The position numbers and the translations under genes are program-made. Shown piece by piece: positions 7,572 through 14,824 of a stretch of 64,000 bases of DNA. Position 1 is the first letter of the stretch. The number at the start of each line of letters is the position of its first letter. Source of the DNA: Reyranella sp. (GTDB taxonomy: Bacteria; Pseudomonadota; Alphaproteobacteria; Reyranellales; Reyranellaceae); the NCBI RefSeq assembly GCF_004297405.1, contig NZ_SCVC01000003.1, positions 1-64,000 of the forward strand. Direction: 5' to 3'. Under the pieces are notes generated by a model. That model was given only the letters and a program-made list of their open reading frames with translations. It did no database searches and was not told the DNA's origin.

Positions 7572-8401
7572 AGACCTACTCGACGCTTCTTCAGAGCCAG
7601 ACCGGCGCGGTCCGCACCATCACCACCAACCGACCGGACGTGCTGAACGCGCAGAGCCGTGTCCTGCTCGAGGAATTGGACGACGCTTTTCTCCGTGCCG
7701 CCGACGATCCCGAGGTGCGGGTCATCATCCTGGCGGGTGCCGGCAAGCATTTCTCCGCCGGTCACGATCTCGGCAGTCCGCAGGAGATGGAGGATCAGAA
7801 GAAGACGGCGCTGGAGCCCGGCTTCAAGGGCGAGTACCGGCGCCTGTGGGAGCGCTTCTTCGAGAACACGATGCGCTGGCGCGACCTGCCCAAGCCCACC
7901 ATCGCCCAGGTCCAAGGCTACTGCATCATGGGCGGCATGATGATCGCGTCGGCTTGCGACATCATCATTGCGAGCGAGGATGCGCAGTTCGCGGACCGCG
8001 CCGTCAAATGGGGTGGCTCGCACGTCCAGTATTTTTCGATGCCGTGGGACTTCGGCCCTCGCAGGACCAAGGAGTATCTATTCACCGGCGAATTCGTCTC
8101 GGCGGCCGAGGCCGAGAAGGCAGGCCTGGTGAATCGCGTGGTGCCACGGGAGAAACTTGAGACCGAGACCATGGCGCTGGCCCAGAAGATCGCCGAGCGC
8201 GATCCTTATGCGCTGAAGCTCGCCAAGGCCTCAGTCAACGAGACGCAGGACGCCCAGGGCTGGCGGCAGGCCATGGAAGGCGCCTTCAAGAACTACATGC
8301 TGACCATCCCGCATCGCATGGAGATGGGCACCTATGGACCTGCTGCCCGCGAGAAGGCCCCGAAGGACCGTTTCGCTGTCCTCAACAAGAAGGCAGGCTA
8401 G
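7568..8401 (+). CDS. Enoyl-CoA hydratase family protein
   Basis: The 277-residue crotonase-fold protein has TTNRPDVLNAQ, the oxyanion-hole stretch FSAGHDLGS, and CIMGGMMIASACDIIIAS. ATG 7568 overlaps the amidohydrolase stop by 4 nt, so the longer open frame from 7496 is rejected. The second catalytic region (RAVKWGGSHVQYFSMPW) differs from classical hydratases, so CoA-ester isomerisation or another crotonase reaction is possible. Its TAG at 8399-8401 interlocks with the stop codon of the convergent DUF4198 gene in the sequence CTAG. Confidence 0.88.
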   Translation: MKTYSTLLQSQTGAVRTITTNRPDVLNAQSRVLLEELDDAFLRAADDPEVRVIILAGAGKHFSAGHDLGSPQEMEDQKKTALEPGFKGEYRRLWERFFENTMRWRDLPKPTIAQVQGYCIMGGMMIASACDIIIASEDAQFADRAVKWGGSHVQYFSMPWDFGPRRTKEYLFTGEFVSAAEAEKAGLVNRVVPREKLETETMALAQKIAERDPYALKLAKASVNETQDAQGWRQAMEGAFKNYMLTIPHRMEMGTYGPAAREKAPKDRFAVLNKKAG

Positions 8402-9105
8402 CGCTTCGGCGTGACGACCGGCGGCCGCGGCGGTGCTTCGAGGCCGGTCGGCACCTTGAAGGTGAGCGTGGTCACGAACCGCATCGTGTCATAGGCCTCA
8501 GTACCGTGTGTACCGGGCGTGGAATCCATCGCCGTCACCTCGATCATGTAGGTTCCCTTCCACGGCAGATCGACGTCGAACGCACCGTTGTCGTCGGTCT
8601 TGAGTTCACGCTGCCAGCCGGTCTCTGTGGCAACCTCGACCTTCGCCTTGGGCAGCGGCTTGCCGTCATAGAAGACCTTGAAGGCGCCCGGCTTGCCCGT
8701 CGGCACGATGTCGAGGGGGATCAACGGCTTGCGCTCGGAGAAGTCGCTGACGTAGCGCGCCGACAGCCGGCCCAGCGTTCGCGTGACCTTGTCGCCCTGC
8801 TTGCGCTCCGTGACGCGCGCCTGCTCGGCAACGACACTGCCGGTGCCGGCCGAAGCACCACCGAGCTGGAATGCCGTCGCGCCCTTCTCGACCTTCAACG
8901 CCGTATCGCCGGAAGTACCGAACGCCTTGGCGGCCGGCAGCGGCTCGAAGCGATCAAGCAGGCCTGGCGAACCCTCGCGCAAATTCTCGCCGAACTCGCC
9001 GAAATAGAGCTGAAAGCCGTCGCCCTCCGGTTCGATCCAGAGCGCATGCGCCGACGCAGCGGCGGTGAGCGACAGCCAAAGAAGAGCGGCGATGACAAGA
9101 CGCAT
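8398..9105 (-). CDS. DUF4198 periplasmic protein
   Basis: The 235-residue product has a signal peptide ending near ASAHALW and the DUF4198 features LYFGEFGENLRE, PLIPLDIVP, FYDGKPLPKAKVEV and DDNGAFDVDLPWKGTYMIEV. DUF4198 proteins are linked to nickel/cobalt or other metal uptake by gene context. A paralogue at 26455-27165 sits in an iron-uptake operon; this copy stands alone. GGAGGA lies six bases before ATG 9105. The C terminus (TGLEAPPRPPVVTPKR) is proline-rich. A metal-related envelope role is an inference. Confidence 0.85.
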   Translation of the reverse strand: MRLVIAALLWLSLTAAASAHALWIEPEGDGFQLYFGEFGENLREGSPGLLDRFEPLPAAKAFGTSGDTALKVEKGATAFQLGGASAGTGSVVAEQARVTERKQGDKVTRTLGRLSARYVSDFSERKPLIPLDIVPTGKPGAFKVFYDGKPLPKAKVEVATETGWQRELKTDDNGAFDVDLPWKGTYMIEVTAMDSTPGTHGTEAYDTMRFVTTLTFKVPTGLEAPPRPPVVTPKR

Positions 9106-9182
9106 GACGATGTCCTCCGGAGGAGAGAAATACTCGCGGAGGCGACCGATTACTAGACGCAATCTAAAACACAAGGAGTGAA

Positions 9183-9208
9183 GGCAGGCGACCTGAAGGC
9201 CGCCTGCC
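9183..9208 (-). terminator. Hairpin downstream of the GST gene
   Basis: GGCAGGCG (9183-9190) pairs perfectly with CGCCTGCC (9201-9208) across a 10-nt loop. It lies 12 bases after the stop of the minus-strand GST gene and before the separate DUF4198 gene. On the minus strand it is followed by a pyrimidine-rich stretch with TTTT about 15 bases further on. A terminator role is likely but not classical. Confidence 0.5.
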
Positions 9209-9220
9209 CTCTCCCGCGGA

Positions 9221-9841
9221 TCAGGCCGCGCGGCGCTTACGCTCAGCCATTTCGATGCCCATCGCATGGGCAACGGAAGGCCGCTGCAGGTGCTTCTGAT
9301 AGTAGGCGTTGATCGTCGGCCATTTCTTGAGATCGACACCCACGAAGCCGAACCAGTTCAGGAGCGTGACGAAGTAAGCATCGGCCACGGTGAAGTTCGT
9401 GCCGACCAGCGTGTCGCGATCTCCCAGCTTCTTGGCGAGATAGTCCAGCGTCGGCTCCATCAGGGCGCGGGCCGCCGCCTTGGTCGGCTCGGCTGCGGTC
9501 TGGGAGAAGACGTTGGCGAAGATGCGCTTGTGCACTTCGGTCGAGAGATAGTTCAGCGTGTCGATCAGCTCGTAGCGCTCGATCGTCCCCCAAGCCGGGG
9601 CCAGCGCAGCGTCGGGCTTGCGATCGGCGAGATACTGGAGGACCGACGGCCCCTCGTTCAGGATGCGACCATCCTCCAGACGCAGCGCTGGGACATATCC
9701 CTTAGCAGAGATCGCAAAGTAATCACCACCATCGTCGGTTTTCTTGTTCTCGATGAACCTGACCTTGACCGGCAGACCGGCCTCGACAGCCGTGATATGC
9801 GACGCCAATGAACACGCAAGTGGTGAAGCGAAGAGTTCCAT
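9221..9841 (-). CDS. Glutathione S-transferase, beta class
   Basis: The 206-residue protein starts with MELFASPLACSLASHI, which has the Cys10 and SL-x-SHI arrangement of bacterial beta-class GSTs, followed by the thioredoxin-like domain (YVPALRLEDG, ILNEGPSVLQYLAD) and the helical C-terminal domain with NFTVADAY and KWPTINAYYQKHLQRPSV. It conjugates glutathione to electrophiles in the cytoplasm. It is divergent from a TetR regulator at 9909 with a short intergenic region, so the regulator probably controls it. Confidence 0.92.
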   Translation of the reverse strand: MELFASPLACSLASHITAVEAGLPVKVRFIENKKTDDGGDYFAISAKGYVPALRLEDGRILNEGPSVLQYLADRKPDAALAPAWGTIERYELIDTLNYLSTEVHKRIFANVFSQTAAEPTKAAARALMEPTLDYLAKKLGDRDTLVGTNFTVADAYFVTLLNWFGFVGVDLKKWPTINAYYQKHLQRPSVAHAMGIEMAERKRRAA

Positions 9842-9864
9842 CGCATCCTCCTTAATTTTGTGCG

Positions 9865-9875
9865 ATGTAGTACAT
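9865..9875. promoter_or_regulatory. Candidate TetR operator between GST and regulator genes
   Basis: ATGTA-G-TACAT is an 11-bp inverted repeat in the centre of the 67-base gap between the GST and TetR start codons, within an A/T-rich stretch. Its position would let one bound dimer control both promoters. Confidence 0.5.
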
Positions 9876-9908
9876 AAATATGCGGTGGAAGCGACGTCAA
9901 GGATAATT

Positions 9909-10514
9909 ATGCGAACCAGTACAGAATCAACGAAGAAGCCTCGCGGCCGCCCTCGTTCCTTCGATACGGCCGAGGTCCTGGAGCGCGTGCGCAGCGTGTT
10001 CATGGAGAAGGGCTTTGCAGCCACCTCGCTCGACGAGCTGTCCGAAGCGGCCGGCCTCAACCGACCGAGCCTCTATGCCGCCTTCGGCGACAAGGAGCAG
10101 CTCTACATCCAGGCTCTGCGCTTCTACGGCACCAAGAGCGTGGAAGCACTCGACACGATCCTGGCCAGTGCCGGCTCGATCGAGCAGCGCCTGGGCAAGG
10201 TCTATATGGCGGCCATCGACCTCTACACAGCGCCGCCGACCAAGCTCGGCTGCATGATCGTGGGTACGGCCGCAGTGGAGTCGCCGACCCACCCGAAGAT
10301 CGCCGCCGCTGCTGCCGAGCTTCTGGCCAATATCGAGAAGAGTCTGGAGCGCGCCTTTGCTGCCAGTGAACTTCCACCTGAGCCGACGCCGGCTGCTCGC
10401 GCTCGCATGGCCGGTGCCATCATGTATGCCATCGCCATTCGCGCCCGCATCGGCATGAAGGCCGCCGAGCTGCGGGCCTTCGCCAACTCGATGGTCCCGG
10501 TGATCTGCCGGTAG
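9909..10514 (+). CDS. TetR/AcrR family transcriptional regulator
   Basis: The 201-residue protein has a basic N terminus (KKPRGRPRSFD), a TetR helix-turn-helix with GFAATSLDELSEAAGLNRPSLYAAFGDKEQLY around residues 30-65, and a variable ligand-binding C-terminal domain containing GCMIVGTAAVES, typical of TetR_C regulators of the ComR/YezE kind. ATG 9909 is chosen because the longer open frame upstream runs through the intergenic region and the GST gene. It probably represses the divergent GST gene and itself; the inducer is unknown. Confidence 0.92.
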   Translation: MRTSTESTKKPRGRPRSFDTAEVLERVRSVFMEKGFAATSLDELSEAAGLNRPSLYAAFGDKEQLYIQALRFYGTKSVEALDTILASAGSIEQRLGKVYMAAIDLYTAPPTKLGCMIVGTAAVESPTHPKIAAAAAELLANIEKSLERAFAASELPPEPTPAARARMAGAIMYAIAIRARIGMKAAELRAFANSMVPVICR

Positions 10515-10544
10515 AGTGCACCTCTCGCCGTGGTAGACTGGCGT

Positions 10545-11969
10545 ATGGATCAAAAGGCGCCCCATCCGTGGAGCCCGGGCTTCCGGACGTTGGCGGAGGA
10601 ACACAGCTACCGCGTCGAGGAAATCGACGGCGCTGTACCAACTGCCTTGCGCGGCACCCTCTTTCGCAACGGATCAGGCCGCAACGACCTGGGCGGCCAG
10701 TGGTTTCCGCACTGGTTCGACGGCGACGGCATGATCTCGGCGATCCGCTTCGCCGACGATGGCATCCACTACCGCAATCGATATGTCGCGACCGAGAGCT
10801 ATCGCGACGAGGCGAAGGCTCAGCGCATCGTTCATCGCGGCTTCGGCAAGATGCGACCCTACGGCATGCTGGGCAATGCGTTCCGCCAACCGGCCAATGT
10901 CTCGAACACATCGGTCGTGATGGAGAACGGCAAGCTCCTGTCCCTCTGGGAGGGTGGGCCGCCGACAGCAATTGATCCTACGACACTCGACACCAGAGGC
11001 ATCGAAACCTACGCCGGCGCGCTGAAGGCTTTTTCGGCTCACCCCAAGATCGATCCCGCAACCGGTGAGCTGTTCAACTTCGGCATCGACTATGGCGCCA
11101 AGACGACGTTGACCCCTTACCGGCTGGAGCGCGGCATTGCGACCCGCCTGCCGCCAGTCACTCTGCCCTATCCGGTGATGAACCACGATTTCGTGCTGAC
11201 CGAGCACTTCCTGGTCTTCTGCATCGGCCCTATCCTCGTCAAACCGATCAAGTTCCTGCTGGGCTTCAGCAGCTTCGACCGCGCGCTGCATTGGGCAGGC
11301 ACCAAGCCCACTCTGATCCTGCTGGTGCCACGCGACGGACGCGGCGCGCCGCGGCTGATCGAAACCGATCCGTTCTTCCAGTTCCACTTCGCCAATGGCT
11401 TCGAGCAGGACGGTGCGCTGATCCTCGATCTCGCGCTCTATCCCGACTACCTCACGATCGGCCAGACGTTACGTGACTACTGGCGGTCGGACTGGCCGGC
11501 CAAGGGCATGGCTGCGCTGACGAGGCTCACGGTCGACCTCGCGACGGGGCTTACGCATCGGCGCACCTTTAACACCGGCGTGGCCAACGAGTTTCCGACG
11601 ATCAACCTCGCTTTCACCGGCCGCCGGCAGCGCTATGCCTACATTGCCTGCAATCCGGCAGATCGCACGATCGGCCTGCAACAGCAGCTCGCGCGTATCG
11701 ACTTTGAAAGTGGCGCCGTCACGCGACACGATTTCGGGCCGAACGGCTATCCCGGAGAGCCGTTGTTCATTCCGACCGGCGACGCAGAGGATGACGGCGT
11801 CATTGTCACGCTGGTGTTCGATAGCGTGAGCAACAAGACTTCGATCGTCGGCCTGGATGCGCGCGATCTCGCTGCCCGGCCGCTCTTCACCGCCAGGCTA
11901 CGCCATCACGTGCCGTTCTCCCTGCACGGTTGTTTTGCTGCCGCAAATGACAAAACGCCGCCCGGTTGA
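10545..11969 (+). CDS. Carotenoid oxygenase family protein
   Basis: These iron(II) dioxygenases cleave double bonds in carotenoids, stilbenes or related phenylpropanoids. The 474-residue protein has the family's N-terminal TLFRNGSG and WFDGDGMI segments and the four iron histidines in context: SAHPKID, MNHDF, FHFANGFE and SLHGCF near the end. ATG 10545 is used; an in-frame GTG at 10530 is possible. The last residues (NDKTPPG) are encoded inside a strong terminator stem, and the stop codon is in its loop. No carotenoid synthesis gene is in the window, so the substrate is open. Confidence 0.92.
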   Translation: MDQKAPHPWSPGFRTLAEEHSYRVEEIDGAVPTALRGTLFRNGSGRNDLGGQWFPHWFDGDGMISAIRFADDGIHYRNRYVATESYRDEAKAQRIVHRGFGKMRPYGMLGNAFRQPANVSNTSVVMENGKLLSLWEGGPPTAIDPTTLDTRGIETYAGALKAFSAHPKIDPATGELFNFGIDYGAKTTLTPYRLERGIATRLPPVTLPYPVMNHDFVLTEHFLVFCIGPILVKPIKFLLGFSSFDRALHWAGTKPTLILLVPRDGRGAPRLIETDPFFQFHFANGFEQDGALILDLALYPDYLTIGQTLRDYWRSDWPAKGMAALTRLTVDLATGLTHRRTFNTGVANEFPTINLAFTGRRQRYAYIACNPADRTIGLQQQLARIDFESGAVTRHDFGPNGYPGEPLFIPTGDAEDDGVIVTLVFDSVSNKTSIVGLDARDLAARPLFTARLRHHVPFSLHGCFAAANDKTPPG

Positions 11970-11983
11970 AACGGGCGGCGTTT
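11953..11983. terminator. Bidirectional intrinsic terminator with the stop codon in its loop
   Basis: AAACGCCGCCCG (11953-11964) and CGGGCGGCGTTT (11972-11983) form a perfect 12-bp GC-rich stem with a 7-nt loop, flanked by A-tracts on the left and T-tracts on the right. It sits between the convergent carotenoid oxygenase and TctC-type genes and can stop transcription from both sides. The TGA of the oxygenase gene (11967-11969) is in the loop. Confidence 0.88.
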
Positions 11984-11995
11984 CTCGATCTCAGC

Positions 11996-12958
11996 CTACT
12001 CCTGAGGGATCTTCGCTGTCTTGACGACGACGCCCCATTTGTCGATTTCCGCGTCGACAAACTTCCGAAACGCCTCGCCTGATACCTTGCCCGCCGCAAC
12101 ACCCTGGCTGGCGAACTTTTCCGCCAGGGCCGGATCTTCCAGAATCCCGGCGACCGCCGTCACCAGCCGATTATAGACCGCGGGGTCCGTTACCTTCGGC
12201 ATGTAGAGACCGAACCAAGCGGTTGCCTCGAAGCCTTTCACGCCGGCTTCGTCCAAGGTCGGCACGTCCGGCAGCGAGGGCGCCCGCTCCTTCGATGTCA
12301 CGGCCAGTACGCGCAGCTTGCCGGACTTGGCATTGGGGATGACCGTCGGCAGCGTGTCGAACATGATCGGGATATGTCCGGCAACGAGGTCATTCATCGC
12401 CGGCGCGGCGCCCTTGTAGGGCACATGGACGATATCGACGCCCGCCATCTGCTTGAAGAGTTCGCCCGACAGATGGTTTGCCCCGCCCGTGCCCGCCGAA
12501 CCGAACGAAAGCTTGCCCGGCTCCTTCTTTGCCAAAGCGATCAATTCGGCCACGTCCTTGACCGGAAAGTCCTTGTTGACCACCAGAGCGTTGGGCGCCG
12601 TGGCAATCAAGGCGACCGGCGAGAACTCGGCCTTGGTGTCATAGGGGAGCTTGCTGAAGAGGCCCGGGTTGATGACATGGTGCGTCGCCGTCAGCAGCAG
12701 CACCGCGCCATCGGCCGGCGACCGTGCGACCACTTCCGAGCCCACGGTGCCTGAGGCACCGGCGCGGTTGTCGACGATCACCGAGATGCCGTACTTCGCA
12801 TTCAGTTCCTGGGCGACGTAGCGCGCCAAGATGTCGGTCGTGCCGCCCGGCGGGAACGGCACGATGATGCGCATCGACTTCGGTAGTTCTTGCGCTACAG
12901 CACCGCCGGCAACGAGACCGAATGCCAGGCCCAGCGCGGCCCTTCTCAAAAGCTTCAT
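11996..12958 (-). CDS. Tripartite tricarboxylate transporter substrate-binding protein (Bug/TctC family)
   Basis: The 320-residue periplasmic protein has a signal peptide ending near GGAVAQE and Bug-family motifs: IIVPFPPGGTTDILAR, VDNRAGASGTVG, VHVPYKGAAPAMNDLVAGHI and LPDVPTLDEAG. Such proteins bind carboxylates for TTT transporters or act in sensing; no TctA/TctB membrane genes are in the window. Its ATG overlaps the stop of the MaoC gene as ATGA, so it is the last gene of the MaoC operon and probably binds an acid whose CoA ester is processed by the two dehydratase-like proteins. Confidence 0.92.
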   Translation of the reverse strand: MKLLRRAALGLAFGLVAGGAVAQELPKSMRIIVPFPPGGTTDILARYVAQELNAKYGISVIVDNRAGASGTVGSEVVARSPADGAVLLLTATHHVINPGLFSKLPYDTKAEFSPVALIATAPNALVVNKDFPVKDVAELIALAKKEPGKLSFGSAGTGGANHLSGELFKQMAGVDIVHVPYKGAAPAMNDLVAGHIPIMFDTLPTVIPNAKSGKLRVLAVTSKERAPSLPDVPTLDEAGVKGFEATAWFGLYMPKVTDPAVYNRLVTAVAGILEDPALAEKFASQGVAAGKVSGEAFRKFVDAEIDKWGVVVKTAKIPQE

Positions 12959-13404
12959 GCCGCAGCTCCCTTCGGCAGCGGGAACTCGACCATGGCCTCG
13001 CCGACCGCGACCTGTTCACCCTTCTGGTTGCGCACCTGCACGTCGAGCAGCACCCAGCGCGACTTGTGCGTGACCTGCCGGGCCTTGATGGAGGCCGTCG
13101 GCTGGATAGTGTCGCCCGGCCGTACGGGCTTCACCCATCGCGTCTCGAGCCGGCGATGGACACCCTCGGGTGGCAGCCAATCGGTAATCATGCGCGAGAT
13201 CAGGCCGAAGTTGTTCATGCCGTGCATGATGATCCCGCCGAAGTTCGTCCGGCCGAAATCGCCCTTCATGTAATCGTCGTCGAGATGAAGCGGGTTGTAG
13301 TCGAGCGAGGCGTCGCAGAAGAGACGGATCGATTCGCGCGACACGGCGAAAGATGGTCCGTTGATCACGTCGCCATCGTGAAGCTTGTCGAAATCGGTAG
13401 TCAT
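12955..13404 (-). CDS. MaoC family dehydratase (hot-dog fold)
   Basis: The 149-residue protein has the MaoC/hydratase-2 core with DYNPLHLDDDYMK (catalytic Asp and His), GGIIMHGMNN and a C-terminal beta-strand region ending VAVGEAMVEF. Members hydrate or dehydrate acyl-CoA esters. ATG 13404 with GAGGA seven bases upstream is preferred to a GTG at 13419 that would overlap the previous stop. With the neighbouring FAS1-like dehydratase half it may form a heteromeric enzyme such as those acting on mesaconyl- or methylmalyl-type CoA esters; the pairing is inferred from position. Confidence 0.88.
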   Translation of the reverse strand: MTTDFDKLHDGDVINGPSFAVSRESIRLFCDASLDYNPLHLDDDYMKGDFGRTNFGGIIMHGMNNFGLISRMITDWLPPEGVHRRLETRWVKPVRPGDTIQPTASIKARQVTHKSRWVLLDVQVRNQKGEQVAVGEAMVEFPLPKGAAA

Positions 13405-13415
13405 GTTCGTATTCC

Positions 13416-13892
13416 TCACGTCGGCCGGATGGTCTGGCCGCGGCCGGAGCAGATGACCTGGTCGTGCTGGTTGAAGAAGACGTTGTCGTGCACGACGAAC
13501 AGCCGCTGGCGCTTAATGAACTTGTCGAGCGCACGCGCTTCGAGGCGGATCGTGTCGCCGGGGCGGGCGTGGGTGTTGTAGCTCCACGACTGACCGGCAT
13601 TGATCGTGCCGGGACTGCGCATCCAGTCGTCGGCCGGCGTGCAGGAAAACATCAGCAGGATGTGAATCGAGGGCGGCGCGACCAGCCCGCCATGCGGACC
13701 GGCCTTCGCGACCTTCTCGTCGAGATAGAGCGGATTGGTTTCGCCGACCGCCTTGCAGTAAAGCGCGATCGCTTCCTGCGTCAGCAGGTAGGGCTGCGTC
13801 TTGCGCGGCTCGCCGGGCACGATCTCGTCCCAGCTCTTGCGCAGGTTGGCGTCCTTCCAGAAGTCGGTTTCGAAGTTTTGCGCTTGCGCCAT
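13416..13892 (-). CDS. FAS1-like dehydratase domain protein (MaoC N-terminal type)
   Basis: The 158-residue hot-dog protein has the features of the N-terminal MaoC-like half: ALYCKAVGETNPLYLDE, GGLVAPPSIHILLMF, PGTINAGQSWSYN and RPGDTIRLEARALDKFIK. It is first in a minus-strand operon with a second MaoC protein and a TctC-type binding protein. Its start codon is 57 bases from the divergent IclR gene and a 10-bp inverted repeat lies in that gap. Two separately encoded halves suggest a heterodimeric hydratase. Confidence 0.88.
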   Translation of the reverse strand: MAQAQNFETDFWKDANLRKSWDEIVPGEPRKTQPYLLTQEAIALYCKAVGETNPLYLDEKVAKAGPHGGLVAPPSIHILLMFSCTPADDWMRSPGTINAGQSWSYNTHARPGDTIRLEARALDKFIKRQRLFVVHDNVFFNQHDQVICSGRGQTIRPT

Positions 13893-13909
13893 TGCGTTTC
13901 TTCTCCTAG

Positions 13910-13946
13910 TGTTCGCCAGGCGTACATTATTTGTGTCTGGCGAACA
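13910..13946. promoter_or_regulatory. Candidate IclR operator: 10-bp inverted repeat
   Basis: TGTTCGCCAG (13910-13919) and CTGGCGAACA (13937-13946) are perfectly complementary with a 17-nt spacer, centred in the divergent promoter region between the FAS1-like dehydratase operon and the IclR gene. IclR-family regulators of the PcaU kind are known to bind 10-bp repeats, some arranged as palindromes. Confidence 0.65.
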
Positions 13947-13949
13947 TCC

Positions 13950-14750
13950 ATGGCAGCTACCAAGCCCCCTGGCAAGACAGTGGCGGTAAAGGAAAGCGAC
14001 GGCTTCGTGCGAGCGATCGCCCGCGGTTTCGGTGTCGTCGAGGCGCTCGGCCGCCCTCCCGGCCGACACACGCTGTCCGAAGTGGCGCGGCTTGCAAACG
14101 TCACGCGCGCAACGGCGCGCCGCATCTTGGCGACCCTGGTGGCGATGAGATATTGCGCCAGCGATGGGCGCTACTTTCAGCTCCGGCCGCGGGCGCTGGG
14201 GCTCGGTCTTTCCTATCTGAGTTCCCTGCCATTCTGGGCGAACTCACACCGGACCGTCGAAAGCCTGCGCGACGAGACGTCCGAGTCCTGCGCCCTGGCG
14301 GTCCTCGACGAGACGGAGATCGTCTATGTGCAGCGCCTGCCCTCGCGCCGAATCCTTACGACCAATCTCGGCGTCGGCAGCCGCCTCCCGGCTCACGTTG
14401 TATCGTTGGGCAGGATCCTTCTGGCTGCCACTCCAGCGCCGGATCTCGACCGGCTTCTCGGGCAGGTCGAGTTCAAGAAGCTGACGCCGCGCACCACCGT
14501 CGATCCGCACGTCCTGCTGAAGGAGCTCATGAAGGTCGTGGAGCAGGGCTATGCCTGGGTCGATGGCGAACTCGACCTCGCGATCTGCGGCATGGCCGTT
14601 CCGGTCCGCAAGCCGTCGGGCGAGGTGATCGCCGCCCTCAGTATCAACACCATCTCGGGCACGCTGACCGAAGCCGGCGCCAAGCGGCGTTTCCTGCGTC
14701 CCCTGCAACAGGCCGCCCGGGACATCCAGATGCAGATGCCGCAGCAATAG
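13950..14750 (+). CDS. IclR family regulator (PcaR/PcaU-like)
   Basis: The 266-residue protein has a winged HTH (HTLSEVARLANVTRATARRILATL) and an IclR effector domain with SCALAVLDETEIVYVQRLPSRRI, VVSLGRILLAA and a C-terminal AVPVRKPSGEVIAALSINTI. The REL-like sequence and PSRRI segment resemble regulators of aromatic acid catabolism. ATG 13950 is used; the 163-codon upstream extension is an artefact of the antisense operon. It presumably controls the divergent MaoC/TctC operon. Two 15-bp direct repeats follow before the SDR gene. Confidence 0.92.
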   Translation: MAATKPPGKTVAVKESDGFVRAIARGFGVVEALGRPPGRHTLSEVARLANVTRATARRILATLVAMRYCASDGRYFQLRPRALGLGLSYLSSLPFWANSHRTVESLRDETSESCALAVLDETEIVYVQRLPSRRILTTNLGVGSRLPAHVVSLGRILLAATPAPDLDRLLGQVEFKKLTPRTTVDPHVLLKELMKVVEQGYAWVDGELDLAICGMAVPVRKPSGEVIAALSINTISGTLTEAGAKRRFLRPLQQAARDIQMQMPQQ

Positions 14751-14755
14751 CCTCG

Positions 14756-14792
14756 CCGTCCGGCGATGATAGACTTCCCGTCCGGCGGTGAT
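14756..14792. repeat. Pair of 15-bp direct repeats between IclR and SDR genes
   Basis: CCGTCCGGCGATGAT (14756-14770) and CCGTCCGGCGGTGAT (14778-14792) differ at one base and start 22 bp apart, two helical turns. They occupy most of the gap between the IclR stop and the SDR start. They may be a tandem regulator site or a small local duplication. Confidence 0.6.
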
Positions 14793-14824
14793 CGGGCCGC
14801 CGCGCTGGACTGGGGATGGAAGAC

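Noticed and set aside
9112..9126. Palindrome CTCCTCCGGAGGAG before the DUF4198 gene
   Set aside because: The right-hand reading supplies the ribosome binding site of the gene and the symmetry is explained by that GC-rich site. No evidence for an operator.
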